This document shows positions 50,473-58,476 of a stretch of 64,000 bases of DNA, piece after piece (within the stretch, counting starts at the first letter, position 1; each line of letters begins with the position of its first letter). Below the pieces are notes generated by a model that did no database searches, had not been told where the DNA came from, and saw nothing but the letters and a program-made list of their open reading frames with translations. The stretch covers positions 1 to 64,000 of the forward strand of contig SVOY01000014.1 in assembly GCA_015066105.1 (NCBI GenBank), written 5' to 3'. This DNA comes from Oscillospiraceae bacterium. Its GTDB lineage: Bacteria; Bacillota; Clostridia; Oscillospirales; Acutalibacteraceae. Both the position numbers and the translations under genes were made by a program.

Positions 50473-52521
50473 TTATTCCATTTCAAAGCTGCCGGTGTAA
50501 AGCTGATAGTACTTTCCGCCGTCGTCAATAAGCTTCTGATGGTTGCCCTCTTCAATAATTTCGCCCTTTTCGAGAACAACAATGTTGTCTGAGTTTCTTA
50601 CGGTTGAAAGGCGGTGGGCAATAACGAATACGGTCTTGTTATCCATAAGCTTGTCCATGCCTATTTCAATAAGTCGCTCCGTTCTTGTGTCAACGGAGGA
50701 GGTTGCCTCGTCAAGAATGAGAAGGGGAGCACCTGCAACGGCGGCACGGGCAATGTTGATAAGCTGAGCCTGACCTACGGAAATGTTTGTGGCGTCGGGC
50801 TTGATTTTTGTCTCGTAGCCCTCGGGCAGCTTTTCGATAAAGTAGTGTGCGTTTGAAAGCTTTGCCGCCGCAATGATTTCCTCGTCGGTTGCATCAAGCT
50901 TTCCGTAGCGGATGTTGTCCTTGATTGTGCCCGAGAAGAGCTTCGTATCCTGAAGCACCATTGCCATTGAACGGCGAAGGTCATCCTTCTTTATGTCCTT
51001 TACGGGAATTCCGTCATAAAGGATTTCACCCTTGTCAATTTCATAGAAACGGTTGATAAGGTTTGTTATGGTTGTTTTACCTGCACCCGTTGAGCCTACA
51101 AAGGCGATTTTTTCACCCTCTTTAGCATTGATATCAATGTTTTTAAGCACCTCTGTGCCCTCAACGTAGGAGAAGGTGACATCCTTAAGCTCAATGTTGC
51201 CCTTAAGAGGAATGTATCTTTCGCCATCCTCTTCGGGAATTTTCCAGGCAAATTCACCCTCGTTGCCGTTGGCTTCAACGGTTTCGCCCGTTGCGTTTTT
51301 AATCAGCCTTACAAGGGTTGCTATGCCCTCGTCAGTTTCGGGGTCGGTGTCAAGGACCTCAAAAATACGCTCAGCACCTGCAAGTGCGGCAACAAGTGAG
51401 CTGTAGCAGCCTGCAAGGGATGCTATGGGTGAAGCGTAGCTTTTTGATTTGTCAAGGTAGGTGACAAGCACGGGAACATCCATGCTGCCGTTAATAACAA
51501 GGAAGGCACCCAGGAAAACAACGATTGCGTAATTTACACGGGTAATCATTGACATAAGCGGGCCCATAAAGCCGCCGATGATGTTGGCCTTGACGCCGGT
51601 TTTGCGGTAGTTTTCGTTAAGCTCGCTGAACTGTGCTTTTGTGTTTGCCTCACGCGAGAAAAGCTTAACAACCTTTATGCCCTTGATGTACTCTTCAATG
51701 TAGCCGTTACATTCGGCAATAGCCTTTTGCTGCTTTTTGAAAAGGGGAGAGCATTTGCTTGTGATGAGCATTACAACGGCAAACATAAGCACAATGGCAA
51801 CGGTGATTGTAAGGGTCAGCTTCCAGCTCATTGCAATCATAATACCGATTGTCAGCACCGCCTGGATTGACGAGGAAATAAGCGTGGGGAAGTTGTTGCT
51901 TACAAGGTCGCTGACCTTGCTTACGTCGTTTGTGAAATGGCTCATTATTTCGCCGGTTTTTCTCTTGTCAAAAAATTCAAGGGGAAGAGTCTGAATGTGA
52001 TTGAAAAGGTCACGGCGCATATTTTTGAGGGTGTGGGTTGAAACGTGGAGCATAATCCTTGTATAGACAAGGTTGCACGCCGCAGAGACAATGTAGCAGG
52101 CGGCCATAACCAAAAGCCATTTGACTATCTCCTTAAAGGCTGAGGGGGCATCAACGGTGCCCTCAAGGGCATCCTCAATCGCCTGGTAAACGGGCATCAT
52201 AAAAAGAGAAGCGATAACGCTCGTTACCGTTGTGAACACAACGAGCACGGCAACGATTACAAGGAGAATTTTATACTTGGCAATGTAGGCGAAAAGACGC
52301 TTTGTGGCGGCCTTTATATCCTTGGGCTTTGCCTTTTTCTTCTTTTCTTCCTTCTTTTCTCTTTCCTTGCGTTCTTCCTCGGTTTCGTTTTCGGGAATTT
52401 TCTTTTTAGCTTTTACTGCAAGCTTTTTTTTCTTCGGCTTTTTTTCGCCGGGCTTTTTTTCTTCCGTAACAGCTTCAATAGCTTCTTGCTTTACTTCACT
52501 TGCTTTGGAGTCCGTATTCAC
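50473..52521 (-). CDS. ABC exporter, heterodimer subunit 2 (pair 1)
   Basis: 682 residues: a Lys/Glu-rich cytoplasmic N-terminal extension of about 85 residues, six membrane helices and an ATP-binding domain. Walker A GSTGAGKTT, Walker B LLILDEATSSVD with catalytic Glu, but the signature reads SVGQAQ rather than LSGGQ. That is the expected pattern for one half of a heterodimeric exporter with one degenerate ATP site, here complementary to the partner at 52518. GTG start at 52521 overlaps the partner's TGA by four bases, and AAGGAG lies upstream. Probable drug, peptide or lipid exporter; substrate unknown. Confidence 0.88.
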   Translation of the reverse strand: MNTDSKASEVKQEAIEAVTEEKKPGEKKPKKKKLAVKAKKKIPENETEEERKEREKKEEKKKKAKPKDIKAATKRLFAYIAKYKILLVIVAVLVVFTTVTSVIASLFMMPVYQAIEDALEGTVDAPSAFKEIVKWLLVMAACYIVSAACNLVYTRIMLHVSTHTLKNMRRDLFNHIQTLPLEFFDKRKTGEIMSHFTNDVSKVSDLVSNNFPTLISSSIQAVLTIGIMIAMSWKLTLTITVAIVLMFAVVMLITSKCSPLFKKQQKAIAECNGYIEEYIKGIKVVKLFSREANTKAQFSELNENYRKTGVKANIIGGFMGPLMSMITRVNYAIVVFLGAFLVINGSMDVPVLVTYLDKSKSYASPIASLAGCYSSLVAALAGAERIFEVLDTDPETDEGIATLVRLIKNATGETVEANGNEGEFAWKIPEEDGERYIPLKGNIELKDVTFSYVEGTEVLKNIDINAKEGEKIAFVGSTGAGKTTITNLINRFYEIDKGEILYDGIPVKDIKKDDLRRSMAMVLQDTKLFSGTIKDNIRYGKLDATDEEIIAAAKLSNAHYFIEKLPEGYETKIKPDATNISVGQAQLINIARAAVAGAPLLILDEATSSVDTRTERLIEIGMDKLMDNKTVFVIAHRLSTVRNSDNIVVLEKGEIIEEGNHQKLIDDGGKYYQLYTGSFEME

Positions 52522-54305
52522 TGTGCCAACACTCCTTCCTGCTGTGAAACAAAGATTTCCTTATAAATTTCACTGCTTTCTTTAAGCTCATCGTGGGTGC
52601 CCGAGGCGTGAATTCTGCCGTTATCCATAACGATGATTCTGTCGGCATCCATAATTGAGGTTATGCGCTGAGAAATAATGATTTTTGTAATGTCCTTGTA
52701 TTCCTCACCTCTGAGTGCGGCACGGATTTTGGCATCCGTAGCCGTATCAACAGCACTTGTTGAATCGTCAAAAATGAGAATTTTGGGCTTTTTGATAAGT
52801 GCACGGGCAATGCAGATACGCTGTCTCTGACCGCCCGAGACGGTGTTGCCGCCCTGGCCGAGCTCGGTATCGTAGCCCTTTTCAAACTCGCTTATAAAAT
52901 CGTGTGCGCCTGCAGCGGTTGCCGCGGAAACGATTTCCTCCTCGGTGGCATCAAGCTTGCCCCAGAGGATGTTGTCTCTTATAGTGCCCGAGAAAAGCAC
53001 GCTCTGCTGAAGCACAACGGCAATTTCGTCGCGGAGATTTTGGAAGGTGTAGTCCTTTACGTTTCTTCCGCCTACAAGCACCTCACCCTCAGCGGCATCG
53101 TAAAGGCGGGGGATGAGCTGAATGAGGGTGGATTTTGATGAGCCGGTGCCGCCGATAATTCCCAGGGTTTCGCCGGAGTTGATTTTAAGGCTGATATCGT
53201 CGAGAATGTTTTTCTCGGCCTCCTTGCTGTATTTGAAAAATACGTTTCTGAACTCAACCTCGCCGTTTTCAACCTTAAGGCTGCTGTCTGCATCTGCGTC
53301 GCTTACGGCAGGCTCCTGCTTAAATACCTCGCCTATTCTGTCAATAGATGCCTTTGCCATAATCATGCTGACAAAAACAAGAAGCACCGTCATAAGTGAG
53401 GAGAGCACCTGAGTGATATATGCAATAAAGGCGGTGAGCTTACCCACGGTAAGTCCCGTGCCCTCAATGGCCGCGGCGGGGTTGCCGATGATGATGTCAC
53501 TGCCTCGCCAGAGAGAGAAGATCATACAGCCGTAAATTACAAACATAATTGCAGGCACAATGTAAAGCACAAGGGTCTGAGCCTTGATGTTGAGCTTCAT
53601 TACCTCTTCGTTCACCTTTGCAAAGCGGCTTTTTTCATAGTCCTGACGGACAAAGGCCTTTACAACACGTATGCCGTTGATGTTACCTCTGAGAACACCG
53701 TTGAACTCGTCGGTCTTTTTGAGCATTTTTTTGAAAACGGGCACTGCAAGTGCACCCATAAGTGCAAGGATGATTACGATTGCGGGGAGAGCAACGTAAA
53801 ATACTACGGAAAGCTCACGGCTTATTTCAAGGGCGTATGTAAGGGCACTCACAAGCATAAGGGGGCCCTTGATGAAGGTTACTATGGTGTTTTTGTAAAC
53901 GCCCTGCACCTGTGAAACGTCGCTTGTCATTCTCGTAATAAGTGAGGAGATTTTAAGCTTGTTGATGTTTTCAAAGGAAAGGTCCTGGGTTTTGTTGAAA
54001 AGCTCCCTGCGGAGGTTGGCACCGAAGCCCATGCTTGCAATGGCACTGCAGCGTGAGGCAACGTAGCCCACAATGAGTGTTACGGCGCAAAGGGCAAGCA
54101 TTTTGATAAGCTCAACGGAAAGCTCACCCGTAAGCATGGCCCTTGAGGCCTCTGAGCCGGGCTCGAGAGTGTAAAGCAGGTCAACAACCCTGCCCATTGC
54201 CTTGGGAATTTCAAGCTCAACAATAATGTCGAGATAAACCATAAAGGGGCAGATTATTGTGAGTATTCTGTAGCCCTTTGTGAATGATAAAAAGCGTTTG
54301 AACAA
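52518..54305 (-). CDS. ABC exporter, heterodimer subunit 1 (pair 1)
   Basis: 595 residues, six membrane helices then an ATP-binding domain. Walker A GGTGSSKST, canonical signature VSGGQRQR, but Walker B ILIFDDSTSAVD has Asp in place of the catalytic Glu. With the altered signature in its partner, this builds one inactive ATP site and one active one. It starts with TTG at 54305 behind a very strong GGAGGAG. It is 31 bp after mgtE on the same strand, so the pair may be transcribed together with the Mg2+ transporter gene. Confidence 0.9.
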   Translation of the reverse strand: MFKRFLSFTKGYRILTIICPFMVYLDIIVELEIPKAMGRVVDLLYTLEPGSEASRAMLTGELSVELIKMLALCAVTLIVGYVASRCSAIASMGFGANLRRELFNKTQDLSFENINKLKISSLITRMTSDVSQVQGVYKNTIVTFIKGPLMLVSALTYALEISRELSVVFYVALPAIVIILALMGALAVPVFKKMLKKTDEFNGVLRGNINGIRVVKAFVRQDYEKSRFAKVNEEVMKLNIKAQTLVLYIVPAIMFVIYGCMIFSLWRGSDIIIGNPAAAIEGTGLTVGKLTAFIAYITQVLSSLMTVLLVFVSMIMAKASIDRIGEVFKQEPAVSDADADSSLKVENGEVEFRNVFFKYSKEAEKNILDDISLKINSGETLGIIGGTGSSKSTLIQLIPRLYDAAEGEVLVGGRNVKDYTFQNLRDEIAVVLQQSVLFSGTIRDNILWGKLDATEEEIVSAATAAGAHDFISEFEKGYDTELGQGGNTVSGGQRQRICIARALIKKPKILIFDDSTSAVDTATDAKIRAALRGEEYKDITKIIISQRITSIMDADRIIVMDNGRIHASGTHDELKESSEIYKEIFVSQQEGVLAQ

Positions 54306-54336
54306 AATCTATCTCCTCCGATAAATCAAAATATTT

Positions 54337-55710
54337 TTACCCCATGGGTATAAGTGCTCTTGTAAGAGCGAAGTAAATTATAAGCGAAATTGTGTCTACG
54401 AGGGTGGTGATTAGCGGACCTGCCATAAGTGCAGGGTCAAGCTTAAGAATTTTTGCCACAATGGGAAGGGTACAGCCTATTGTTTTTGAAACAATGACAA
54501 CGGCCGCAACAGACAGGGAAACGACCATAATAACGCTGTTTGCCGTGTCGCCGCCCGTGAGGGCTCTTACGATAAGCATTCTTGCAACGTTGGCAACGGC
54601 AAGGGCAATGCCCACCATAAGTGAAACGCGGATTTCCTTCCAGAGAATTTTAAAATAGTCCTTTATTTTTACCTCGCCCAGGGCAAGGCCGCGGATGATA
54701 AGGGTTGAAACCTGGTTGCCCGAGTTACCGCCCGTACCCATAAGCATAGGAATACAGGCCGTAAGACCTGCAATTGTTGCAAGCTGATTTTCAAAGCCTT
54801 CAATAATCTGCCCGGTAAAGGTTGAGGCAATCATAAGAAGCAGAAGCCAGCCGAAACGGTTTTTTGCAAGGGAGAAAACGCCCGTTTTAAGGTATTCGTC
54901 CTCAGAGGGGGTAAGAAGGGCCATCTTTTCCATATCCTCGGTGGCCTCTTCGTCAATGATGTCAACGATATCGTCGATGGTGATAATGCCGACGAGCCTG
55001 TCCTCCTTATCCGTTACGGGAACGGAGAGAAGGTCGTACTTTTTGGCAACGGAGGCAACCTCCTCCTGGTCGTCCATTGTACGCACAAAAATAAGCTGCT
55101 CGTCGTCGCTCATAATTTCAGTAAGGGGAGTATCGTCGTCATTCAAAAGCAGGCGTCTTAAGGGAATTGTACCCACAAGCCTTCTGCCGTCGTCAATAAC
55201 GTAGCAGGTGTAGATAGTCTCCTTATCAACACCGTTGCGGCGTATACTTTTAACCGCATCGGCAACGGTGAGTCTGTCGTGAAGCTCAACCATCTCGTTT
55301 GTCATAACACTGCCTGCGGAATTTTCGGGATATTTGAGGAAGCGGTTGATAGTGTCTCTCGTTTCCTTATCAGTGTTTGCAAGCACACGCCTTACAATGT
55401 TTGCGGGCACCTCTTCAAGAAAGTCAACGGCGTCGTCCACAAAAAGGTCATCCATAAGCCGCTGAATTTCGCTGTCTGTGATTGACTGCACAATTGCCTG
55501 CTGATTATCAAGGTCAAGGTAAGCAAAAACGTCTGCCGAAATATCCTTGGGGAGTATGCGGAAAAGCCGCACTGCAATTTTGTCATCGTCAAATTCCATA
55601 ATGAATTCGGCAATGTCGGGATAAGCCATATCGGCAAGCTCGTCCCTGAGCTGTTTCAGGCTGTTATCCTCAAGCAGAGCGTGAAGATAAGAAAAATCCT
55701 GTTCATTCAT
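54337..55710 (-). CDS. mgtE: Magnesium transporter MgtE
   Basis: 457 residues: N-terminal MgtE_N helical domain (about 1-125), two CBS domains (about 130-250: SAGSVMTNEMVEL and IMSDDEQLIFV start them), a plug helix, then five membrane helices containing the pore motif MLMGTGGNSGNQ. It is a Mg2+-gated Mg2+ channel closed when internal Mg2+ is high. I place the start at ATG 55710, where GGTGA is seven or so bases upstream; the longer in-frame reading runs through a leader peptide and has no binding site. It follows a 149-nt leader with a translated-looking upstream ORF. Confidence 0.93.
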   Translation of the reverse strand: MNEQDFSYLHALLEDNSLKQLRDELADMAYPDIAEFIMEFDDDKIAVRLFRILPKDISADVFAYLDLDNQQAIVQSITDSEIQRLMDDLFVDDAVDFLEEVPANIVRRVLANTDKETRDTINRFLKYPENSAGSVMTNEMVELHDRLTVADAVKSIRRNGVDKETIYTCYVIDDGRRLVGTIPLRRLLLNDDDTPLTEIMSDDEQLIFVRTMDDQEEVASVAKKYDLLSVPVTDKEDRLVGIITIDDIVDIIDEEATEDMEKMALLTPSEDEYLKTGVFSLAKNRFGWLLLLMIASTFTGQIIEGFENQLATIAGLTACIPMLMGTGGNSGNQVSTLIIRGLALGEVKIKDYFKILWKEIRVSLMVGIALAVANVARMLIVRALTGGDTANSVIMVVSLSVAAVVIVSKTIGCTLPIVAKILKLDPALMAGPLITTLVDTISLIIYFALTRALIPMG

Positions 55711-55727
55711 TTTTTTCACCGACTTTC

Positions 55728-55811
55728 TCAGTACAGCTCTGTCGGCAAAAGGGCAGGGTCTGCACTGCTTATTGTTAAATTGCACGCGTTAGGTTTACTA
55801 TCGCCGTCCAT
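55728..55811 (-). CDS. 27-residue leader peptide upstream of mgtE
   Basis: ATG 55811 follows a near-perfect AGGAGGTG with 9-base spacing, far stronger than the mgtE site. The peptide begins MDGDSKPN and ends PALLPTELY; its stop is 17 bp before the mgtE start. Early Asp and Pro codons recall MgtL-type leader peptides, where low Mg2+ destabilises the ribosome and lets the transporter gene be expressed. No database family can be assigned; translation and regulation are inference. Confidence 0.55.
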   Translation of the reverse strand: MDGDSKPNACNLTISSADPALLPTELY

Positions 55812-55865
55812 TGTGCGACCCACCTCCTGATAAGTTAAAATAAGGGTGAATAACCCATACACATT

Positions 55866-55894
55866 ATTGTACCTTTTTGAGGGAACAATGTCAA
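55866..55894 (-). promoter_or_regulatory. mgtE promoter
   Basis: Minus strand TTGACA (55894-55889), 17-bp spacer, TACAAT (55871-55866). A short hairpin GGGT GAATA ACCC (55844-55856) lies near the transcription start. Confidence 0.75.
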
Positions 55895-55912
55895 CAGAAA
55901 AAAGAAAAATAA

Positions 55913-55955
55913 AAACACCGCGGCCCGAGGGGTCAGTCCTCGGGGCGCAGTGTTT
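55913..55955 (-). terminator. Terminator of secreted Ig-like gene
   Basis: AAACAC.GCG.CCCGAGG / CCTCGGG.CGC.GTGTTT stem followed on the minus strand by a T-rich tract. It directly precedes the mgtE promoter. Confidence 0.85.
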
Positions 55956-55989
55956 CATTAAGAAGTATGAGTTGGGATTAGATAATGTC

Positions 55990-57867
55990 TTATGTTTTGT
56001 CGCCGATTGCACGGAAGAAGCCCGTGATCTTTTCGATGATGTTTTTGAACAATGCGATAATGTTGTTAATTATATTAACAAGCTTGCTTTCGCTGTCGCC
56101 TTCGGTAAGGTCACCGAGGTTGCCGAAGATATCATCAATGTTGCCGCTGTCGTCTGATGATGCGCTTTTATCAATAAATTCAGCGGTAAGGTCAAAGTCG
56201 GGCATTGTGAAGGTGACATATTGGCCTTCATACACTGCATCCTCAAGAACAACCTCGTTGCCGTTTGCATCGGTAAACTTCCAACCACCGAAGGTTTCTT
56301 CAGGAACGATTGCACTGAGTTTCACTTCATCGCCGTACCATTCTTCCGGTCTGCCGCCCATAACAAGATTGCCTCTGCTGAGCTTATGAAGAAGTTTTAT
56401 ATTTGTGGTGCGGTTTATATCCTCAATTATGAAGGGGTCATTTTCAACAGGGTTGTAAACTATCTTAATCTCGTGGGTACCTGATTTTTCGGGTGCAATC
56501 TTAACCCTATAGCCCATGCTTACATTTTCAGCCGCAAGCTCACCGTCAATATAATAGGTGAAGGTGCCCTTGGGTGCAGGGTCATTATATTTTTTCTTGG
56601 CAAGATAATAGTAATGGATGTTAGCGTTTTCTTCGTCAAGCTCTGATTTTAAACTGAGCTCAAGAACAGCAGGCTCAATTGTGATAACGAACTGATAGTA
56701 TGTTGACTTATAGCTGCTGTTATCTTCATGACTGGGATAAATACGGACAGTATAAGTATTTGTACCCAGGGGAGCCAGTTCATCTCTGTCGTGGTCAGGG
56801 AATGAGATGTATGCAACATCAGCGCCGCTGAGGCTTGAACGGTCCTTAATCATACTTTTGATTGCAACGCCAAGAGCTCCGCCTATGTCAAATGTTGTGC
56901 CGTAAGGCAGTGTGAACTCGGGAACGGTAACCTCTTCACCGTTTTTGTCAACGAGCTTGTATGAGCCTTTGGTAACGGTGACTGACATTTTTCCTTCTGA
57001 TGCAATATAGTTTTCTGTATCGTCAGGGGTGAAGACTACAGTTTTTGTCTTTTCACCAACTGTACCAACTGCACTGTCAGGAGCTTTGAAGGAGAATTTG
57101 CCTGCTACTTCTGTATCTGTTCCCTTAATAACAGCTTTAGCACCTGTAATGGGGAGATCGCCATTTTTAAGAGAAGCGGAATACTCAACTGTGACCGGAT
57201 CAATTGCAATAATTTCAGTTTCCTGCATTGTGCCGATGCATTTAACTGTAATCATTGCTTCAACTTTATTATAACTACTGCCGCCCGGGAAATTGGCTTT
57301 ATATTCACCGGTTGAATTTACTATAGTACTACTACTTGACCATTTCCAGGATTTATCGATAATCTCGTTTGTATACGGATTTTTCATCTGTCCACCGGAG
57401 AGCGTTGATGTTGAGAGCTTTGCGCCCTGTTCAACATCAGTAGCAACTATCGGGTCATTTATTTCATCAACAAATACAGGTGTTGTTTTATTTACAACAT
57501 AAGTTACATTCGCGCTCTTAGTAACCTCAAAGCCAATATATTCATTGGTGTTTTCGGGAGTAAATTTAATGTTTGCTTTGCTTGTTTTGTTCCAAGCAGT
57601 AGGAACAAATTCTGTATCAATAAATTCCCATTTGCCGGGAATAACTGTACCTGTTTCGGTACCGTCACTTGTAACAAGAGCATTTTCAGTATTTAGTGTA
57701 ATACCGTCACTCAATTTTTGACCAAAAAATATTTCACCGCTTGTTGTGGGCCACACTACTACATTATCGGTTGTCAAAGCAACAGCTTCAGCCGATGCAT
57801 AAAACGGCACAACTGACAATATCATCATAAGTGCCATTAAGATTGATAGTAATTTTTTAGTTTTCAT
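55990..57867 (-). CDS. Secreted Ig-like surface protein
   Basis: 625 residues with a signal peptide (1-26, FYASAEA). Several beta-rich Ig-like or MBG-like segments follow, separated by phrases such as VVFTPDDTENY and IKFTPENTNEY. Near residue 550 is a repeat-like TFTMPDFDLTAEF ending, as in bacterial InlB-type B-repeats. The last 30 residues form a strongly amphipathic helix (LVNIINNIIALFKNIIEKI in part, then FFRAIGDKT). No LPxTG. AAGGAAG before the ATG. Divergent from an XRE regulator across a gap with two palindromes, so probably its target. Function unknown. Confidence 0.78.
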   Translation of the reverse strand: MKTKKLLSILMALMMILSVVPFYASAEAVALTTDNVVVWPTTSGEIFFGQKLSDGITLNTENALVTSDGTETGTVIPGKWEFIDTEFVPTAWNKTSKANIKFTPENTNEYIGFEVTKSANVTYVVNKTTPVFVDEINDPIVATDVEQGAKLSTSTLSGGQMKNPYTNEIIDKSWKWSSSSTIVNSTGEYKANFPGGSSYNKVEAMITVKCIGTMQETEIIAIDPVTVEYSASLKNGDLPITGAKAVIKGTDTEVAGKFSFKAPDSAVGTVGEKTKTVVFTPDDTENYIASEGKMSVTVTKGSYKLVDKNGEEVTVPEFTLPYGTTFDIGGALGVAIKSMIKDRSSLSGADVAYISFPDHDRDELAPLGTNTYTVRIYPSHEDNSSYKSTYYQFVITIEPAVLELSLKSELDEENANIHYYYLAKKKYNDPAPKGTFTYYIDGELAAENVSMGYRVKIAPEKSGTHEIKIVYNPVENDPFIIEDINRTTNIKLLHKLSRGNLVMGGRPEEWYGDEVKLSAIVPEETFGGWKFTDANGNEVVLEDAVYEGQYVTFTMPDFDLTAEFIDKSASSDDSGNIDDIFGNLGDLTEGDSESKLVNIINNIIALFKNIIEKITGFFRAIGDKT

Positions 57868-57913
57868 ATTTTTCTTCCTTTCTTCGTTTAATAATTTTTA
57901 TGTTTGTGGTATA

Positions 57914-57942
57914 ATAATAGTGGGGATGTCTGCTTTTATCAA
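57914..57942 (-). promoter_or_regulatory. Promoter of secreted Ig-like gene
   Basis: Minus strand TTGATA (57942-57937), 17-bp spacer, TATTAT (57919-57914). Confidence 0.7.
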
Positions 57943-57961
57943 ACCATAATATCCACTCCTC

Positions 57962-57983
57962 CTATAGTAAAATATTACTATAG
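57962..57983. promoter_or_regulatory. Palindrome 1 between Ig-like and XRE genes
   Basis: CTATAGTAA AATA TTACTATAG: 9-bp perfect arms, 20 bp upstream of the -35 of the secreted protein gene. Candidate regulator site. Confidence 0.5.
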
Positions 57984-58024
57984 AAAGAATTATAACAGAA
58001 AGATATTAGTAAGTCAATGGTTTT

Positions 58025-58042
58025 TTACTAAATTATTAGTAA
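58025..58042. promoter_or_regulatory. Palindrome 2 between Ig-like and XRE genes
   Basis: TTACTAA ATTA TTAGTAA: 7-bp perfect arms, 33 bp before the XRE start codon. Shares the TTACTA core with palindrome 1 and could be the autoregulatory site. A lone half-site ATTAGTAAG lies between them (58005 region). Confidence 0.5.
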
Positions 58043-58074
58043 GGTAACAACAATATAGAAAGGGGCTGTACAGA

Positions 58075-58359
58075 ATGAACCGTATTCGTGATCTTCGTGA
58101 AGATATGGACTTAAGACAAATTGATGTTGCAAATTCCACAGGAATCGACCAGAAAACCCTTTCAAATTATGAAACAGGCAAAACAAATCCCGACAGTGAG
58201 GCCATTGTAAAGCTTGCAGATTTTTTCGGTGTTTCAACGGATTATCTGCTGTGCCGCACCGCTAAAAATAAGCCCTCTGCCGAGGCCCTGTCGAAAAAAA
58301 TTTCAAGAATTCAGACTGAGCTTACTAAAATTATGAAGGATATTGAAAAATACTACTGA
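58075..58359 (+). CDS. XRE-family helix-turn-helix regulator
   Basis: 94 residues. Residues 3-60 form a Cro/CI-type helix-turn-helix (LREDMDLRQIDVANSTGIDQ, SNYETGKTNPDSEA, LADFFGVSTDYLL), and the tail is a short coiled-coil-like helix suited to dimerisation. GAAAGGGG precedes the ATG. It is divergent from the secreted Ig-like gene and most likely controls it and itself through the AT-rich palindromes between. Confidence 0.87.
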   Translation: MNRIRDLREDMDLRQIDVANSTGIDQKTLSNYETGKTNPDSEAIVKLADFFGVSTDYLLCRTAKNKPSAEALSKKISRIQTELTKIMKDIEKYY

Positions 58360-58365
58360 TACAGA

Positions 58366-58397
58366 AAAGGACAGACACTTGAAAATGCCTGTCCTTT
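58366..58397 (+). terminator. Terminator of XRE gene
   Basis: AAAGGACAG / CTGTCCTTT, 9-bp perfect stem. Confidence 0.7.
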
Positions 58398-58435
58398 AAT
58401 AATTCTGTGCTCAAAAAATGAAAGATAAAACAAAG

Positions 58436-58467
58436 CCGCAGTCCGAGGGTAGGTCCACGGACTGCGG
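58436..58467 (-). terminator. Terminator of ABC pair 2
   Basis: CCGCAGTCCG / CGGACTGCGG, 10-bp perfect stem, followed on the minus strand by GCTTTGTTTTATC. Confidence 0.75.
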
Positions 58468-58476
58468 TGTTTTGAT

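Noticed and set aside
55711-55785. Longer MgtE start at 55785
   Set aside because: No ribosome binding site, and the added residues lie within the leader-peptide region; the MgtE_N domain is complete from 55710.
55711-55894. M-box (ykoK) Mg2+ riboswitch before mgtE
   Set aside because: None of the conserved M-box sequence blocks are recognisable and the leader is about 149 nt, mostly occupied by a small ORF.
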